A stretch of DNA of 64,000 bases, from the NCBI RefSeq assembly GCF_040537815.1, contig NZ_JBEWSZ010000001.1:4154001-4218000 (forward strand). The letters run 5' to 3'. This stretch comes from Mesorhizobium shangrilense. GTDB taxonomy: Bacteria > Pseudomonadota > Alphaproteobacteria > Rhizobiales > Rhizobiaceae. Every line of letters starts with the position of its first letter. The stretch's first letter is position 1. Of this stretch, positions 18,717 to 26,498 are shown piece after piece. Position numbers and translations under genes: made by a program. The notes beneath the pieces are model-generated. The model saw nothing but the letters and a program-made list of their open reading frames with translations. It made no database searches and was not told the DNA's origin.

Positions 18717-18756
18717 AAGAACACGCAAAGCTTCTATAGCCGAAAAGGAGGGATAT

Positions 18757-18909
18757 ATGTCTTTTCTTCACAAGAATCACCGAGTTACAATCTTGGTTGC
18801 CCTAGACACCTTTAACTGCTGGTGCCTTCTTTCGTCTGGGGCGTCCGATAGCGCTAGAACGTTCAGCTTTCGTAACAATCCAAAGTGGAGTGACCTGCAT
18901 TATGAATAA
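18757..18909 (+). CDS. Possible 50-aa leader or relic ORF overlapping the second RidA gene
   Basis: An ATG at 18757 follows a very strong Shine-Dalgarno (AAGGAGGGATAT). The frame runs 50 codons to a TAA that overlaps the RidA start by eight bases, which would allow translational coupling. The product matches nothing I know. It could be a coupling leader, or the Shine-Dalgarno may be a relic of a gene lost with the neighbouring DJ-1 remnant. Confidence 0.3.
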   Translation: MSFLHKNHRVTILVALDTFNCWCLLSSGASDSARTFSFRNNPKWSDLHYE

Positions 18910-19315
18910 ACAAACGGTTGCGGTTCCGAAGGACAACGCCATCTACGGAACCAGTTCGACCGCCTTCGAGAAATACGGCTATTCGCCGGCAGTCCGGGCG
19001 GGAGGGCTCCTTTTCCTCGCCGGCGTGGTCGGCGTCAGACCTGATGGGTCCGTCCCTGACTCGGTGGCGGAGCAAAGTGAGTTGGCTTTCCAGCGAACAG
19101 CCGAGCTCCTACGACTTGAAGAATTGACCATGGCCGATCTCGTCGAGGTCGTCAGCTATCACGTGGATATCAGCAAAAACCTTGCTGACTTTATTTTAGT
19201 GAAGGAGCGGTATTTCGAACGACCTTTCCCGACGTGGACAATCATCGGGATAGAGGCTCTTGCTAGACCCGTGCTCAAGGTTGAGATACGCAGCGTCGCC
19301 GCTTTTCGGAGCTGA
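18902..19315 (+). CDS. RidA-family protein lacking the catalytic arginine
   Basis: The ATG at 18902 gives 137 aa, the usual RidA length; GGAG lies 11 bp upstream. The fold is recognisable from FLAGVVGVRPDGSV, the LVEVVSYHVDISKN helix-strand and the terminal FPTWTIIGIEAL ... VEIRSVAAF block. Where active RidA enzymes have the substrate-binding Arg after FPA, this protein reads FPTW. By known Rid subfamily behaviour it is therefore unlikely to deaminate 2-aminoacrylate and may have another role. It stands at the far right of the catabolic cluster, separated from pntB by a pseudogene. Confidence 0.88.
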   Translation: MNKQTVAVPKDNAIYGTSSTAFEKYGYSPAVRAGGLLFLAGVVGVRPDGSVPDSVAEQSELAFQRTAELLRLEELTMADLVEVVSYHVDISKNLADFILVKERYFERPFPTWTIIGIEALARPVLKVEIRSVAAFRS

Positions 19316-19361
19316 TTATTGGCCCGATCCACCGGCAGCGGCGCGGTAGCGGTGGCAATGC

Positions 19362-19797
19362 ATGACGCGGCGGGAGCCAGCGCGGATTGTGCGTTGCTAT
19401 GTCGGGCGTGCCCCGGATCACGACATCTATCTGTCGCCCGAAAGGCTGCGGGACGTCCTGAAGTCACTCAACCAGCGGTTTCGCTTGGCCCTGACGCATG
19501 GCGATCTGCATGGCAACAATGTGCGTGCGCGCCCACGGTGCCATTCTCATCGATCTCGCCTAGGCCTGCATTGGTCCGCCAACTGCCGACCTCGCGGCAC
19601 TTGAGGCGTGGCTCGCAGAAAATGGGGATCGCGATCCAGAGCTGCGCCAATGAATATCAGACCGCTATCGCGGTACAGTTGTTTCGCCGCTGCCAATGGG
19701 CTGATGGTATGTCAGGCGATCGCGGGCGCCGCGCGATGGGCTATCGCATCGTAGCCACGGTGGTCGCCGACCTCGAAGGCCCTGATCCATGAGCGCC
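19362..19797 (+). pseudogene. Aminoglycoside/choline-type phosphotransferase remnant
   Basis: The first frame reads LSPERLRDVLKSLNQRFRLA followed by the kinase catalytic motif THGDLHGNNV. A frame change follows, after which GAILIDLA and GPPTADLAALEAWLAENGD continue the APH-family fold, interrupted by in-frame stops. The gene has at least one frameshift and several stops and is surely inactive. Confidence 0.7.
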
Positions 19798-19859
19798 CCG
19801 ATACGCAAGGCGCGCTGGCGCTGGATCGGTGCTTATCGCGCAACATGCTTCGATCGGCG

Positions 19860-20471
19860 CTAGCCGAGACCATCACCCTGCTCAAGCAGCTGAAGATCGT
19901 GGCCAAAATCCTCGTCCGTTGTACCATAGGCTGCGAGTAGTCGAAGCCGGCCATCGCGATCGAAGATGAAGACCGTTGCAGTGTGGTCGACTGTGTAATT
20001 TTCCGGGCCTGACCCGGGATTGATAGTATAGGCCACGCGATAGCGGCGTGCCAAGGATGCCAATTCGTTAGATGTGGCGCTCAGTGCCGTGAAGTTCGGC
20101 GCAAAGGACTCCACATACTGATTCAAGACCGCCGGCGTGTCGCGGTTGGGATCGACAGAGACAAAGAGCACGCTCGCCGCGCTTTGCAGAGATTTCCGCT
20201 TCTCCATAACCGAAGTAAGGGTAAGCAGCGTTGTAGGGCATATCTCTGGGCAAAATGTGTACCCGAAAAAAAGCACGACCAGCTTGCCGCGATAATCTTG
20301 TGCGCTTACGCGCCTTCCGGTTCTGGCGTCTAACATCTGAAAATCGAGAGATGCGTACATATCATCTACATCGACCAGGCGCCATTTTGATTTGGTTTTA
20401 CAGCCGCTCGCCGCAGCGCCGAGCAATAACGTGCAGAACGCACGGCGGCTCCATATATACGTGCTAGACAT
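19860..20471 (-). CDS. SCO1/SenC family copper chaperone, lipoprotein
   Basis: The ATG at 20471 overlaps the stop of the upstream CtaG-like gene by eight bases, giving 203 aa. The N-terminus has a Tat-like SRRAFCTLLLG followed by a lipobox AASGC, so a membrane-anchored periplasmic lipoprotein is expected. The thioredoxin-like domain has the copper-binding CPEIC motif (FFGYTFCPEICPTTLL) and the distal histidine in YTVDHTATVFIF. SCO1 proteins deliver copper to the CuA site of cytochrome c oxidases. The gene is translationally coupled to the CtaG-like gene. Confidence 0.93.
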   Translation of the reverse strand: MSSTYIWSRRAFCTLLLGAAASGCKTKSKWRLVDVDDMYASLDFQMLDARTGRRVSAQDYRGKLVVLFFGYTFCPEICPTTLLTLTSVMEKRKSLQSAASVLFVSVDPNRDTPAVLNQYVESFAPNFTALSATSNELASLARRYRVAYTINPGSGPENYTVDHTATVFIFDRDGRLRLLAAYGTTDEDFGHDLQLLEQGDGLG

Positions 20472-21390
20472 TGGACACCTTTGCGCCATCGCCTGCGGCG
20501 GCTGCTTCTTCATTTAACCGCATGAAGTTCAGCACCAACAAAGCTCCAACGATGCTCATCATTGTGCTCGGCACCCACAATATCAGACCCGCATACGTCT
20601 GATCTTCCAATCCGGTCATCGGGAGGATGCGCCCACAGATATTGTAGACGGGATAGATGTCCCGCTCTGCGAAAACCACAGAGGCTCCCAACAGTATTTG
20701 CGGAAATATAATAGCAGTAACGATAATAAACCTTGTCCCATAATCGAGCCGCGCGAGAGGCTTCGGCCGTGGATCAAGAACGAGCGCCCAGAACAAAATA
20801 CCATCGATCGTGACGCTCCAATTCATAATGGTATAGAGTCTAGGGTCCAGCATGGCCCAGAAGTGGATCGCCGGGATTGGCCAGAGATAGATCAGGGCCA
20901 CAAAAAGGAACGATGCTAAGATGGGGTTCTGCAACGCATTCATCAGCTTGCGAAGCCATCTGGCTTGCAATCGCTTGCGTGCTCCCGGCGGCAAACCTTC
21001 CCAAATCACGTCGCCGGGATTGCTCAGCGCTATCAGGAAAGGGCCAGTGTGATGAAGAAGCAGGTGCTGAAACCTGTGGATGAAGAACATGTGCTGGGCC
21101 GCGTAATCCAGCCATGTTTGCATCGACACGTAGATTAATCCAACGCCGATAAAAAAGGCAGTCCTACGCCAACCGGGCGGCCTTGTGACTACCGGCAGTC
21201 TGCGCAAGCCGCGGCTGTACAGTGCGACACCGGATGCACAGCTCAGGAAAACACCCCAGGAAAACTCATAAGGCATCCATAGTGGCATCAATCCGGGATA
21301 TTGCTCCACCAGCAACGCCTCAACCGATCCCGCAGCGAATATCAATACTAGTATTTTAAGATCGCCATCAATCCGTCTGGGCTTACGCAT
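20464..21390 (-). CDS. Cytochrome c oxidase assembly factor CtaG (caa3 type) family membrane protein
   Basis: This 308-aa polytopic protein has about seven membrane spans and the CtaG_caa3 pattern with histidines in membrane-edge positions (HMFFIHRFQHLLLHHTGPFLIALSNPG). The family assists assembly of caa3-type oxidases and sometimes copper handling. It pairs with the SCO1-like gene downstream, but no oxidase subunit gene lies in the window. The system may therefore serve an oxidase encoded elsewhere. Confidence 0.88.
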   Translation of the reverse strand: MRKPRRIDGDLKILVLIFAAGSVEALLVEQYPGLMPLWMPYEFSWGVFLSCASGVALYSRGLRRLPVVTRPPGWRRTAFFIGVGLIYVSMQTWLDYAAQHMFFIHRFQHLLLHHTGPFLIALSNPGDVIWEGLPPGARKRLQARWLRKLMNALQNPILASFLFVALIYLWPIPAIHFWAMLDPRLYTIMNWSVTIDGILFWALVLDPRPKPLARLDYGTRFIIVTAIIFPQILLGASVVFAERDIYPVYNICGRILPMTGLEDQTYAGLILWVPSTMMSIVGALLVLNFMRLNEEAAAAGDGAKVSNV

Positions 21391-21405
21391 CCAAAACCCA
21401 CGCGA

Positions 21406-21549
21406 TCATTGCAGCCACTGTCGAATTAATGGGAGTAAAAACCCGATCCCAATCGTGACGAAGAGGAACGTGAGCGAAACTCCCGCCATAATGAAGGCTT
21501 GGATTTTCATGCGCCTAGGCAAGGAAGGGTCTGACTGGGGATCAAACAT
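21406..21549 (-). CDS. Small single-span membrane protein
   Basis: A 47-aa product is read from an ATG at 21549; a TTG 87 bp further upstream would give 76 aa. One membrane span (IMAGVSLTFLFVTIGIGFLLP) follows a charged N-terminus. It ends 15 bp before the CtaG-like gene on the same strand and could be a small oxidase-assembly accessory protein. No family was recognised, and the start is uncertain because no strong Shine-Dalgarno is seen. Confidence 0.5.
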   Translation of the reverse strand: MFDPQSDPSLPRRMKIQAFIMAGVSLTFLFVTIGIGFLLPLIRQWLQ

Positions 21550-21991
21550 GGCGTTCGGTTGGCGCTCCACCGAATTGTGGGACGCGCTCTCGGCAAGGTT
21601 GTCAATTGCGGACACATCGCTGATTTTTGAAACCAAAATATCACGCCTCGTCTTTCCGTTTTCGTGACGATTGAAGATACCGAATGGCTTTAGCCCGAAG
21701 GTCTGCTGGCCACGGACGCCCGCTCGCAGAAATATCGACCTGCTTAGAAGCGGTAAACGACATTCTCCCCTTCAATCTGGCCATGAAGGGAGTAACGAGA
21801 CACTCGGCGCAGCATTCGGCTTAGAAAAAATGCACCCCTGCATGCGCGCCGGCTTCTATAGAACACGCCGGCCACTTTGATAAAACGGCTTCACTATTGT
21901 GTGGCCAATTCCACGGCTCGCACCGGTCTGCAATATGGTCCGCTGGGAAGTGTAAGGCTCGTTCCGACCGGAAAACATCAACGCCCCCCCG

Positions 21992-22423
21992 CTAGAATGG
22001 CTTGCTAACGACAAGGATTACCACGACGAAAACAAGACCGATGATGCCTGCGGCGGCGAACCGGATCTTGCCGGCCCCACGCGAAGGTTGCCCGAGGGCA
22101 AGTCTTCTGAGACCATCAGAGAGCATGCCGTGAAGTCCAGAAAGGACGATGACGAGAGCAATCTTGGCGAGAAGCCAAGGTTGCGATAGCCACTGACCGG
22201 TGACGGCCAGCGCCAACCCGAAAGCCCAGACCAACAGCATTGCTGGTGTTGTTACCCGCTGATCCCAGCGCCGAACCTGCGCAAAGAACGCACCACGGCG
22301 AGCCTCAGCTTCATCATACGCGACTGCGCTGAAAGCGGTGGTTGTCACCGCAACGACCAGCATACCACCGACCCAAGTAATAACCGCTGCAATATGAATG
22401 GCTTTTAGCCAAAGGTAGTCCAT
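21992..22423 (-). CDS. CopD-like four-span membrane protein
   Basis: The 143-aa protein starts WLKAIHIAAVITWVGGML, a pattern shared by CopD-domain and HemJ-like proteins, and has four membrane spans. Conserved His in the first span could bind copper or heme. It lies 9 bp downstream of the DUF3817-like gene on the same strand, so the two are likely co-transcribed. Its nearness to SCO1/CtaG suggests a link to copper or respiratory chain assembly, but that is inference. Confidence 0.72.
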   Translation of the reverse strand: MDYLWLKAIHIAAVITWVGGMLVVAVTTTAFSAVAYDEAEARRGAFFAQVRRWDQRVTTPAMLLVWAFGLALAVTGQWLSQPWLLAKIALVIVLSGLHGMLSDGLRRLALGQPSRGAGKIRFAAAGIIGLVFVVVILVVSKPF

Positions 22424-22432
22424 CAGATTTCC

Positions 22433-22765
22433 TTAAATTAAAGCTTGTAGCGACGCTTGGCGACGCGCCAGCATTCGCTCGTTTAGGAAGCCGCCGAACG
22501 GCACCAAAGCCGCAACAACCATCCGAGCGGTTTCGAATTTGTTGAAGTCTCCACCAGAGACTGTTTGAATAAGGGTCCAGACGTAAAACACGAAGGCCAC
22601 ACCGTGGATTGGGCCCATGACTGCCGTTGCAATCGAAAAACCAAGAAGGTGCTTGAGAGGAACAGCGATGCCCAGGAGCGTGACGAGGGTTATACCCTCA
22701 AAGACTGAGGCTATACGCATCATCCTAAGCTGTGCGAATTCTTCGGTGATATCCAATGATGCCAT
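22433..22765 (-). CDS. DUF3817-like membrane protein
   Basis: A 110-aa product starts at the ATG 22765. It has three membrane spans with the DUF3817 features RIASVFEGITLVTLLG, VPLKHL and GPIHGVAFVFYVW. The function of the family is unknown. It precedes the CopD-like gene closely on the same strand. Confidence 0.72.
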   Translation of the reverse strand: MASLDITEEFAQLRMMRIASVFEGITLVTLLGIAVPLKHLLGFSIATAVMGPIHGVAFVFYVWTLIQTVSGGDFNKFETARMVVAALVPFGGFLNERMLARRQASLQALI

Positions 22766-22767
22766 CA

Positions 22768-23281
22768 CTCACCATCCACTAAGAGTTTTTCAACACGATC
22801 AGCGGGATCATCGATTTGCTGCATTAGATTTCCGAGGTCTCGCACGGAAAAAAGACCGTCTTCATGAGCACTGACGGCGAGATCGCAATAATCGCTTCCG
22901 CTCTCGTTTTTCAGGCGCTTAGCTCGTGTGCCCGTGTTTCGTTGTGAAGATTAAAAAGACCTCGACAGAGGTCGATATGGCTATAGGCAATAAAGTCGCC
23001 CTACGGCGATAATATCTGCTTTTTGCAACCGAGCTCGGTCTGATAAAACAGATCATTACTGTCTTGCATTTAGTGTATTCCTTACTGCATGACTTCGTCT
23101 CACCGAATAATACTCTCATTCGGATTGGCCAAATCGACTTTCACGCCAACCGTACAGCATTCGCTCGTGTGGGAAAATGACGCACATCCCTCCTTTTGCG
23201 CCATATCTTGGTGCGCTGTCCCAACACCCGTGTTAGAGAAGAAATCAACCGCTCAAAGGCCCGCGCGTTGAAAGGCCCGAC
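22768..23281. other. Intergenic region with a possible truncated frame
   Basis: On the minus strand an open frame (about 22940-22766) reads a coherent DYCDLAVSAHEDGLFSVRDL sequence that ends in TGATG overlapping the DUF3817-like start. No plausible start codon was found, so it may be the tail of a lost gene. The rest holds no recognised gene. Confidence 0.4.
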
Positions 23282-24289
23282 ATGAACATGATTGCTCAAA
23301 TTAAAGACGAGACCACCACGATCACGAGAGATATCGCATTTGTTGTATATCCTCAGTTTCAGGTCCAGGACTTGAGCGGGCCGCTTTCAGCATTCGAAAA
23401 TGCGGGCAGGCAGCATGGGTTTGGCCCATATAATCTTCACGTCGTATCACGCGACGGGGGCCTCATAGCAAGCTCCTCGGGTCTGGCGGTTGCGACTGAA
23501 GCAATCAGGCCCGAGCCCTATGATACAATCATCCTCACGGGTGGAGACGTGCTTGCAAATCCCGCAGAGTTCGAGTTTGCAATTGATGGCACAATCAGCA
23601 AAAGCGTGCGGACAGCCCGGCGGGTCGCAAGCGTCTGTACCGGCGCGTTTCTATTAGCTGCCACCGGCCTGTTGAATGGTCGTCGCGCCACGACCCACTG
23701 GAGATACGTTGGCCAGCTTCAGCGCATGTTTCCCAAAATCAAAGTCGACGGGGATCGCATATTCACAAAGGATGGTGACGTTTGGACCTCGGCGGGGGTC
23801 ACGGCCGGCATCGATCTTGCTTTGGCGATGATTGAGGAGGATTTGGGGACGGAGGTGCCAAAGCGCGTTGCTCAGATGCTGGTCGTCTACCACCGGCGTC
23901 CGGGCGGTCAGTCGCAGTTCTCGGCTATGCTCGACATGGAACCGGCGTCCGATCGTATTCGGACGGTCCTGACCTACATCCGGGAACATCTGACAGACAC
24001 GCTCTCGACCGAACGTCTTGCGGATGTGGCGCACCTCAGTCCACGACAATTCGGACGGTCTTTTCTAACAGAAACCGGGGAGACGCCTGCCAAGGCCGTA
24101 GAGCGTTTGCGAGCCGAAGTGGCTCGCGTTCGCGTCGAGCGAGGAGTTGAGCCAATCGAGGTTATCGCCCGTCATGTCGGTTTCGCCGACCCGGAAAGAA
24201 TGCGACGGGCATTCGTTCGTATCTTCGGACATCCTCCGCAAAGCTTGCGCCGTATGGCGACAAAGCCAGTCTTCAGCGAAGGGACATAA
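23282..24289 (+). CDS. GlxA-family AraC-type transcriptional regulator with DJ-1/PfpI domain
   Basis: The 335-aa protein has an N-terminal DJ-1/PfpI glutamine-amidotransferase-like domain (residues about 15-190; nucleophile elbow SVCTGAFLLAATGLL, NGRRATTHWRY) and a C-terminal AraC double helix-turn-helix (residues about 225-325; TERLADVAHLSPRQFGRSFL, HVGFADPERMRRAFVRIFG). Such proteins act as ligand-sensing activators, for example ArgR, CdhR and GbdR for amine and amino-acid catabolism. No target gene is adjacent on the same strand. Confidence 0.92.
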   Translation: MNMIAQIKDETTTITRDIAFVVYPQFQVQDLSGPLSAFENAGRQHGFGPYNLHVVSRDGGLIASSSGLAVATEAIRPEPYDTIILTGGDVLANPAEFEFAIDGTISKSVRTARRVASVCTGAFLLAATGLLNGRRATTHWRYVGQLQRMFPKIKVDGDRIFTKDGDVWTSAGVTAGIDLALAMIEEDLGTEVPKRVAQMLVVYHRRPGGQSQFSAMLDMEPASDRIRTVLTYIREHLTDTLSTERLADVAHLSPRQFGRSFLTETGETPAKAVERLRAEVARVRVERGVEPIEVIARHVGFADPERMRRAFVRIFGHPPQSLRRMATKPVFSEGT

Positions 24290-24752
24290 CACGCGGGATT
24301 ATCAAGCGCGCTTTAATTCGGGTTGATTCCGGTTATTTAAGGCGACGGTGAATGTCGTCACCGTACCAACCAGATCCGCCCTGAACCCACTAATCTAGGA
24401 CGCTACGGCAGCATTCAACGCCCTGCAGGCCGGAACAGGCGCATGTGTTTGGGTCCACGGTAGAAAGCTCGTCGGTCTGGCTGTTGAGATGGCCTCGTGA
24501 GTGCTAGCGACCGAGACTGATCCGGGCTTCGATTTCTGTTCGCTGGCGAAAACAACGCCAATTCCAGACTGCGTTGATGCGACTTTGGGTGGCACTTTTT
24601 ACCTGCCGGTTACGACGATCGAATCAATATCGACGCGGCTTCCGGCACTGGCAGCGATTTCTGGTCTTGTGCAACCAGGATAATATCCTGTAGCGAGATC
24701 ACCTATGCAGGTGGGGGCCGCAGCCATTGAAAACAATCGAGAGAAGTTGGCA
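24290..24752. other. Intergenic region, no gene recognised
   Basis: These 460 bp precede the MucR gene. Short frames on both strands lack Shine-Dalgarno sequences and domains. The length would suit an autoregulated promoter, as is usual for MucR genes, but no specific site was identified. Confidence 0.4.
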
Positions 24753-25235
24753 ATGCCCGTAGAAATTGATGAGTCCGGCCCAGATCTACTCGGCATGACC
24801 GCCGACATCGTTTCCGCCTATGTGAGCAACAATCCGCTTCCAGTGTCTGAGCTCGGCCGCATTATCGCCGATACCTACGCCGCGGTCAGCAAGCTGCAGA
24901 CGCCAACCGAACCCCTGCCGGCGGAAAAGCGCGCACCATCCGTCCCGATCAAGAAGTCGGTCACCCCGGACTTCATCATCTGCCTGGAAGACGGTAAGAA
25001 GTTCAAATCGCTCAAGCGACATATCGGCACCCACTATAATCTGACGCCGGACGAATACCGCGCCAAGTGGGGTCTGCCTGCCGACTACCCAATGGTTGCA
25101 CCTAACTATGCCGCAGCCCGGTCGCAATTCGCTCGAGCCAGTGGTTTGGGGAGAAAGGCCATAGCACCTGAGGCCGCCGCGCCGTCGGCTTCAACCCCAG
25201 CGAAGCGCCGCAAGATCGGCCTGAAGATCACCTGA
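24753..25235 (+). CDS. Ros/MucR family transcriptional regulator
   Basis: The ATG at 24753 follows GAGAAG and gives 160 aa. The Ros/MucR domain is clear: ADIVSAYVSNN, then ICLEDGKKFKSLKRH-type zinc-finger region near residue 80-100, LTPDEYRAKWGLPADYPMVA and a C-terminal SGLGRK. The second zinc-ligand cysteine of Ros is replaced by Asp (CLED), as described for several Mesorhizobium loti homologues that keep DNA binding. MucR proteins are global regulators of exopolysaccharide, motility and cell-cycle genes and act like nucleoid silencers of AT-rich DNA. Confidence 0.92.
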   Translation: MPVEIDESGPDLLGMTADIVSAYVSNNPLPVSELGRIIADTYAAVSKLQTPTEPLPAEKRAPSVPIKKSVTPDFIICLEDGKKFKSLKRHIGTHYNLTPDEYRAKWGLPADYPMVAPNYAAARSQFARASGLGRKAIAPEAAAPSASTPAKRRKIGLKIT

Positions 25236-25269
25236 CTTCCAACACGGTGATCGCTGAGGCGAAGGCGTG

Positions 25270-25720
25270 ACATGTGACGGTTCGGTCGATCGTGAGATAC
25301 TGGTCCTCGACGAAGACTTGCGTCGCCTCGCCTTCGACCTCGCGGATACGACGCACGCGGCACCAGGCATCGGAATCACCGCTCCCCATATCGGCATCTT
25401 GAAGCGGCTGGTCGTAATCGAACTGCCTCAAGCAGCGGGACTCCAGGCTTACGTCAATCCCGCAATCCTCCGCCGAGATGATCCGGCACGCAGAAGGCAG
25501 TACCTCGATGCGGGGCCTCACAGAGGATGTCGGACGACATGCCCGCGTCCGCGTAAGTTTTCAGGATTGGACGGCGCCGAGCAGATCGAGGAAGCTAATG
25601 GCCTGCTGACGGTCGCCACCAACATGAGATCGATCAACTCGATGGAATCTTCTGGATACAGAGGCTTTCGCGGCTAAGGCGTGACCGGCTGATCAAGCGA
25701 TACGAGAAACAGCACATCTA
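25270..25720 (+). pseudogene. def: Peptide deformylase remnant, multiply frameshifted
   Basis: Pieces of a deformylase appear in changing frames: TVRSIVRY at the start, then LRRLAFDLADTTHAAPGIGI plus TAPHIGILKRLVVIEL (motif 1, normally GxGLAAPQ), AYVNPAILR, later RHARVRVSFQDW and finally HEIDQLDGIFWIQRLSRLRRDRLIKRYEK. The EGCLS-type motif 2 is lost. At least three frameshifts make it non-functional. A second, functional def gene must exist elsewhere in the genome. Confidence 0.78.
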
Positions 25721-25834
25721 GCTTGTAGCTTGGCATCGCATCCCGATTGCTGAGCGCTGGTTTGATACTAAGAGCGATGGCCATTGCGCGCCCGTCGATG
25801 TGGCGCTTTTGACGCCATCAAAGAACAAACTCGA

Positions 25835-26377
25835 TCAGCTACCATATGACGACGTGAGGACAAGGATGGCTTCCCTGTGATCATTGGGGAGACCGTCCGT
25901 GTTGGACGGCATAGAAAGGAAAGCTCTCGTTAACTCGCTCATTTTCCCATTTGGCGCCAAAACTTGTGCGTATAAGAATGGCTTGTTCCGACATCCTTTC
26001 GTTCGCCTAAGCGGTAATATTTTCAGATGAACGTATTGGGGGAAGGGCTCTCGGTTCCAGACGATTGCGCAGTTGTCAATTCTAAACGCGAAACCAGGGT
26101 CGCTCTCCAACCTTTTGAAAACGAGATACCATATGCCCTCCCGGGACCAGCGCTTAAAGCGTCGGTAGGCACTGTTCCAATTGCCATACTGTTCGGGCAA
26201 TTTGCGCCACGAAACTCCTTCCCTCACAATCCAAAGTACGCCCTCAACGAAAAGACGGTTGTCTCTTGCGGTTACCCCGCGGTCCGTCGACTTCCCGTCC
26301 AGGTATGGCGCAATCCGCGTCCACTGTTGATCGTTAATAGCTGTCACGCGATCTAGTCCTGACGTTAGCATGAGCAT
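25835..26377 (-). mobile_element. IS5-family (IS427-like) transposase remnant
   Basis: The frame contains an OrfA-like N-terminal part: INDQQWTRIAPYLDGK, RDNRLFVEGVLWIVREGVSW, RKLPEQYGNWNSAYRRFKRW and RIDNCAIV. The DDE half does not continue: after about residue 110 the sequence no longer matches the family, so the element is truncated or heavily decayed. Terminal inverted repeats were not identified. It sits just left of the phage-like module and may mark a recombination joint. Confidence 0.65.
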
Positions 26378-26498
26378 GCTCGTGCTCGTTCTTAATTGTC
26401 CACTTTTATGACAGCTATATTCGCCGGGGGTGCGGATTTTTCGCGTCCTCCCCAAAGATCCGCGGGGACCGTTCGGGACGCATCGCGGAGTCTCAAAG

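Noticed and set aside
22766..22940. Small gene upstream of the DUF3817-like gene
   Set aside because: The C-terminal reading is coherent and coupled to the next start, but no acceptable start codon exists, so it is mentioned only as a fragment.
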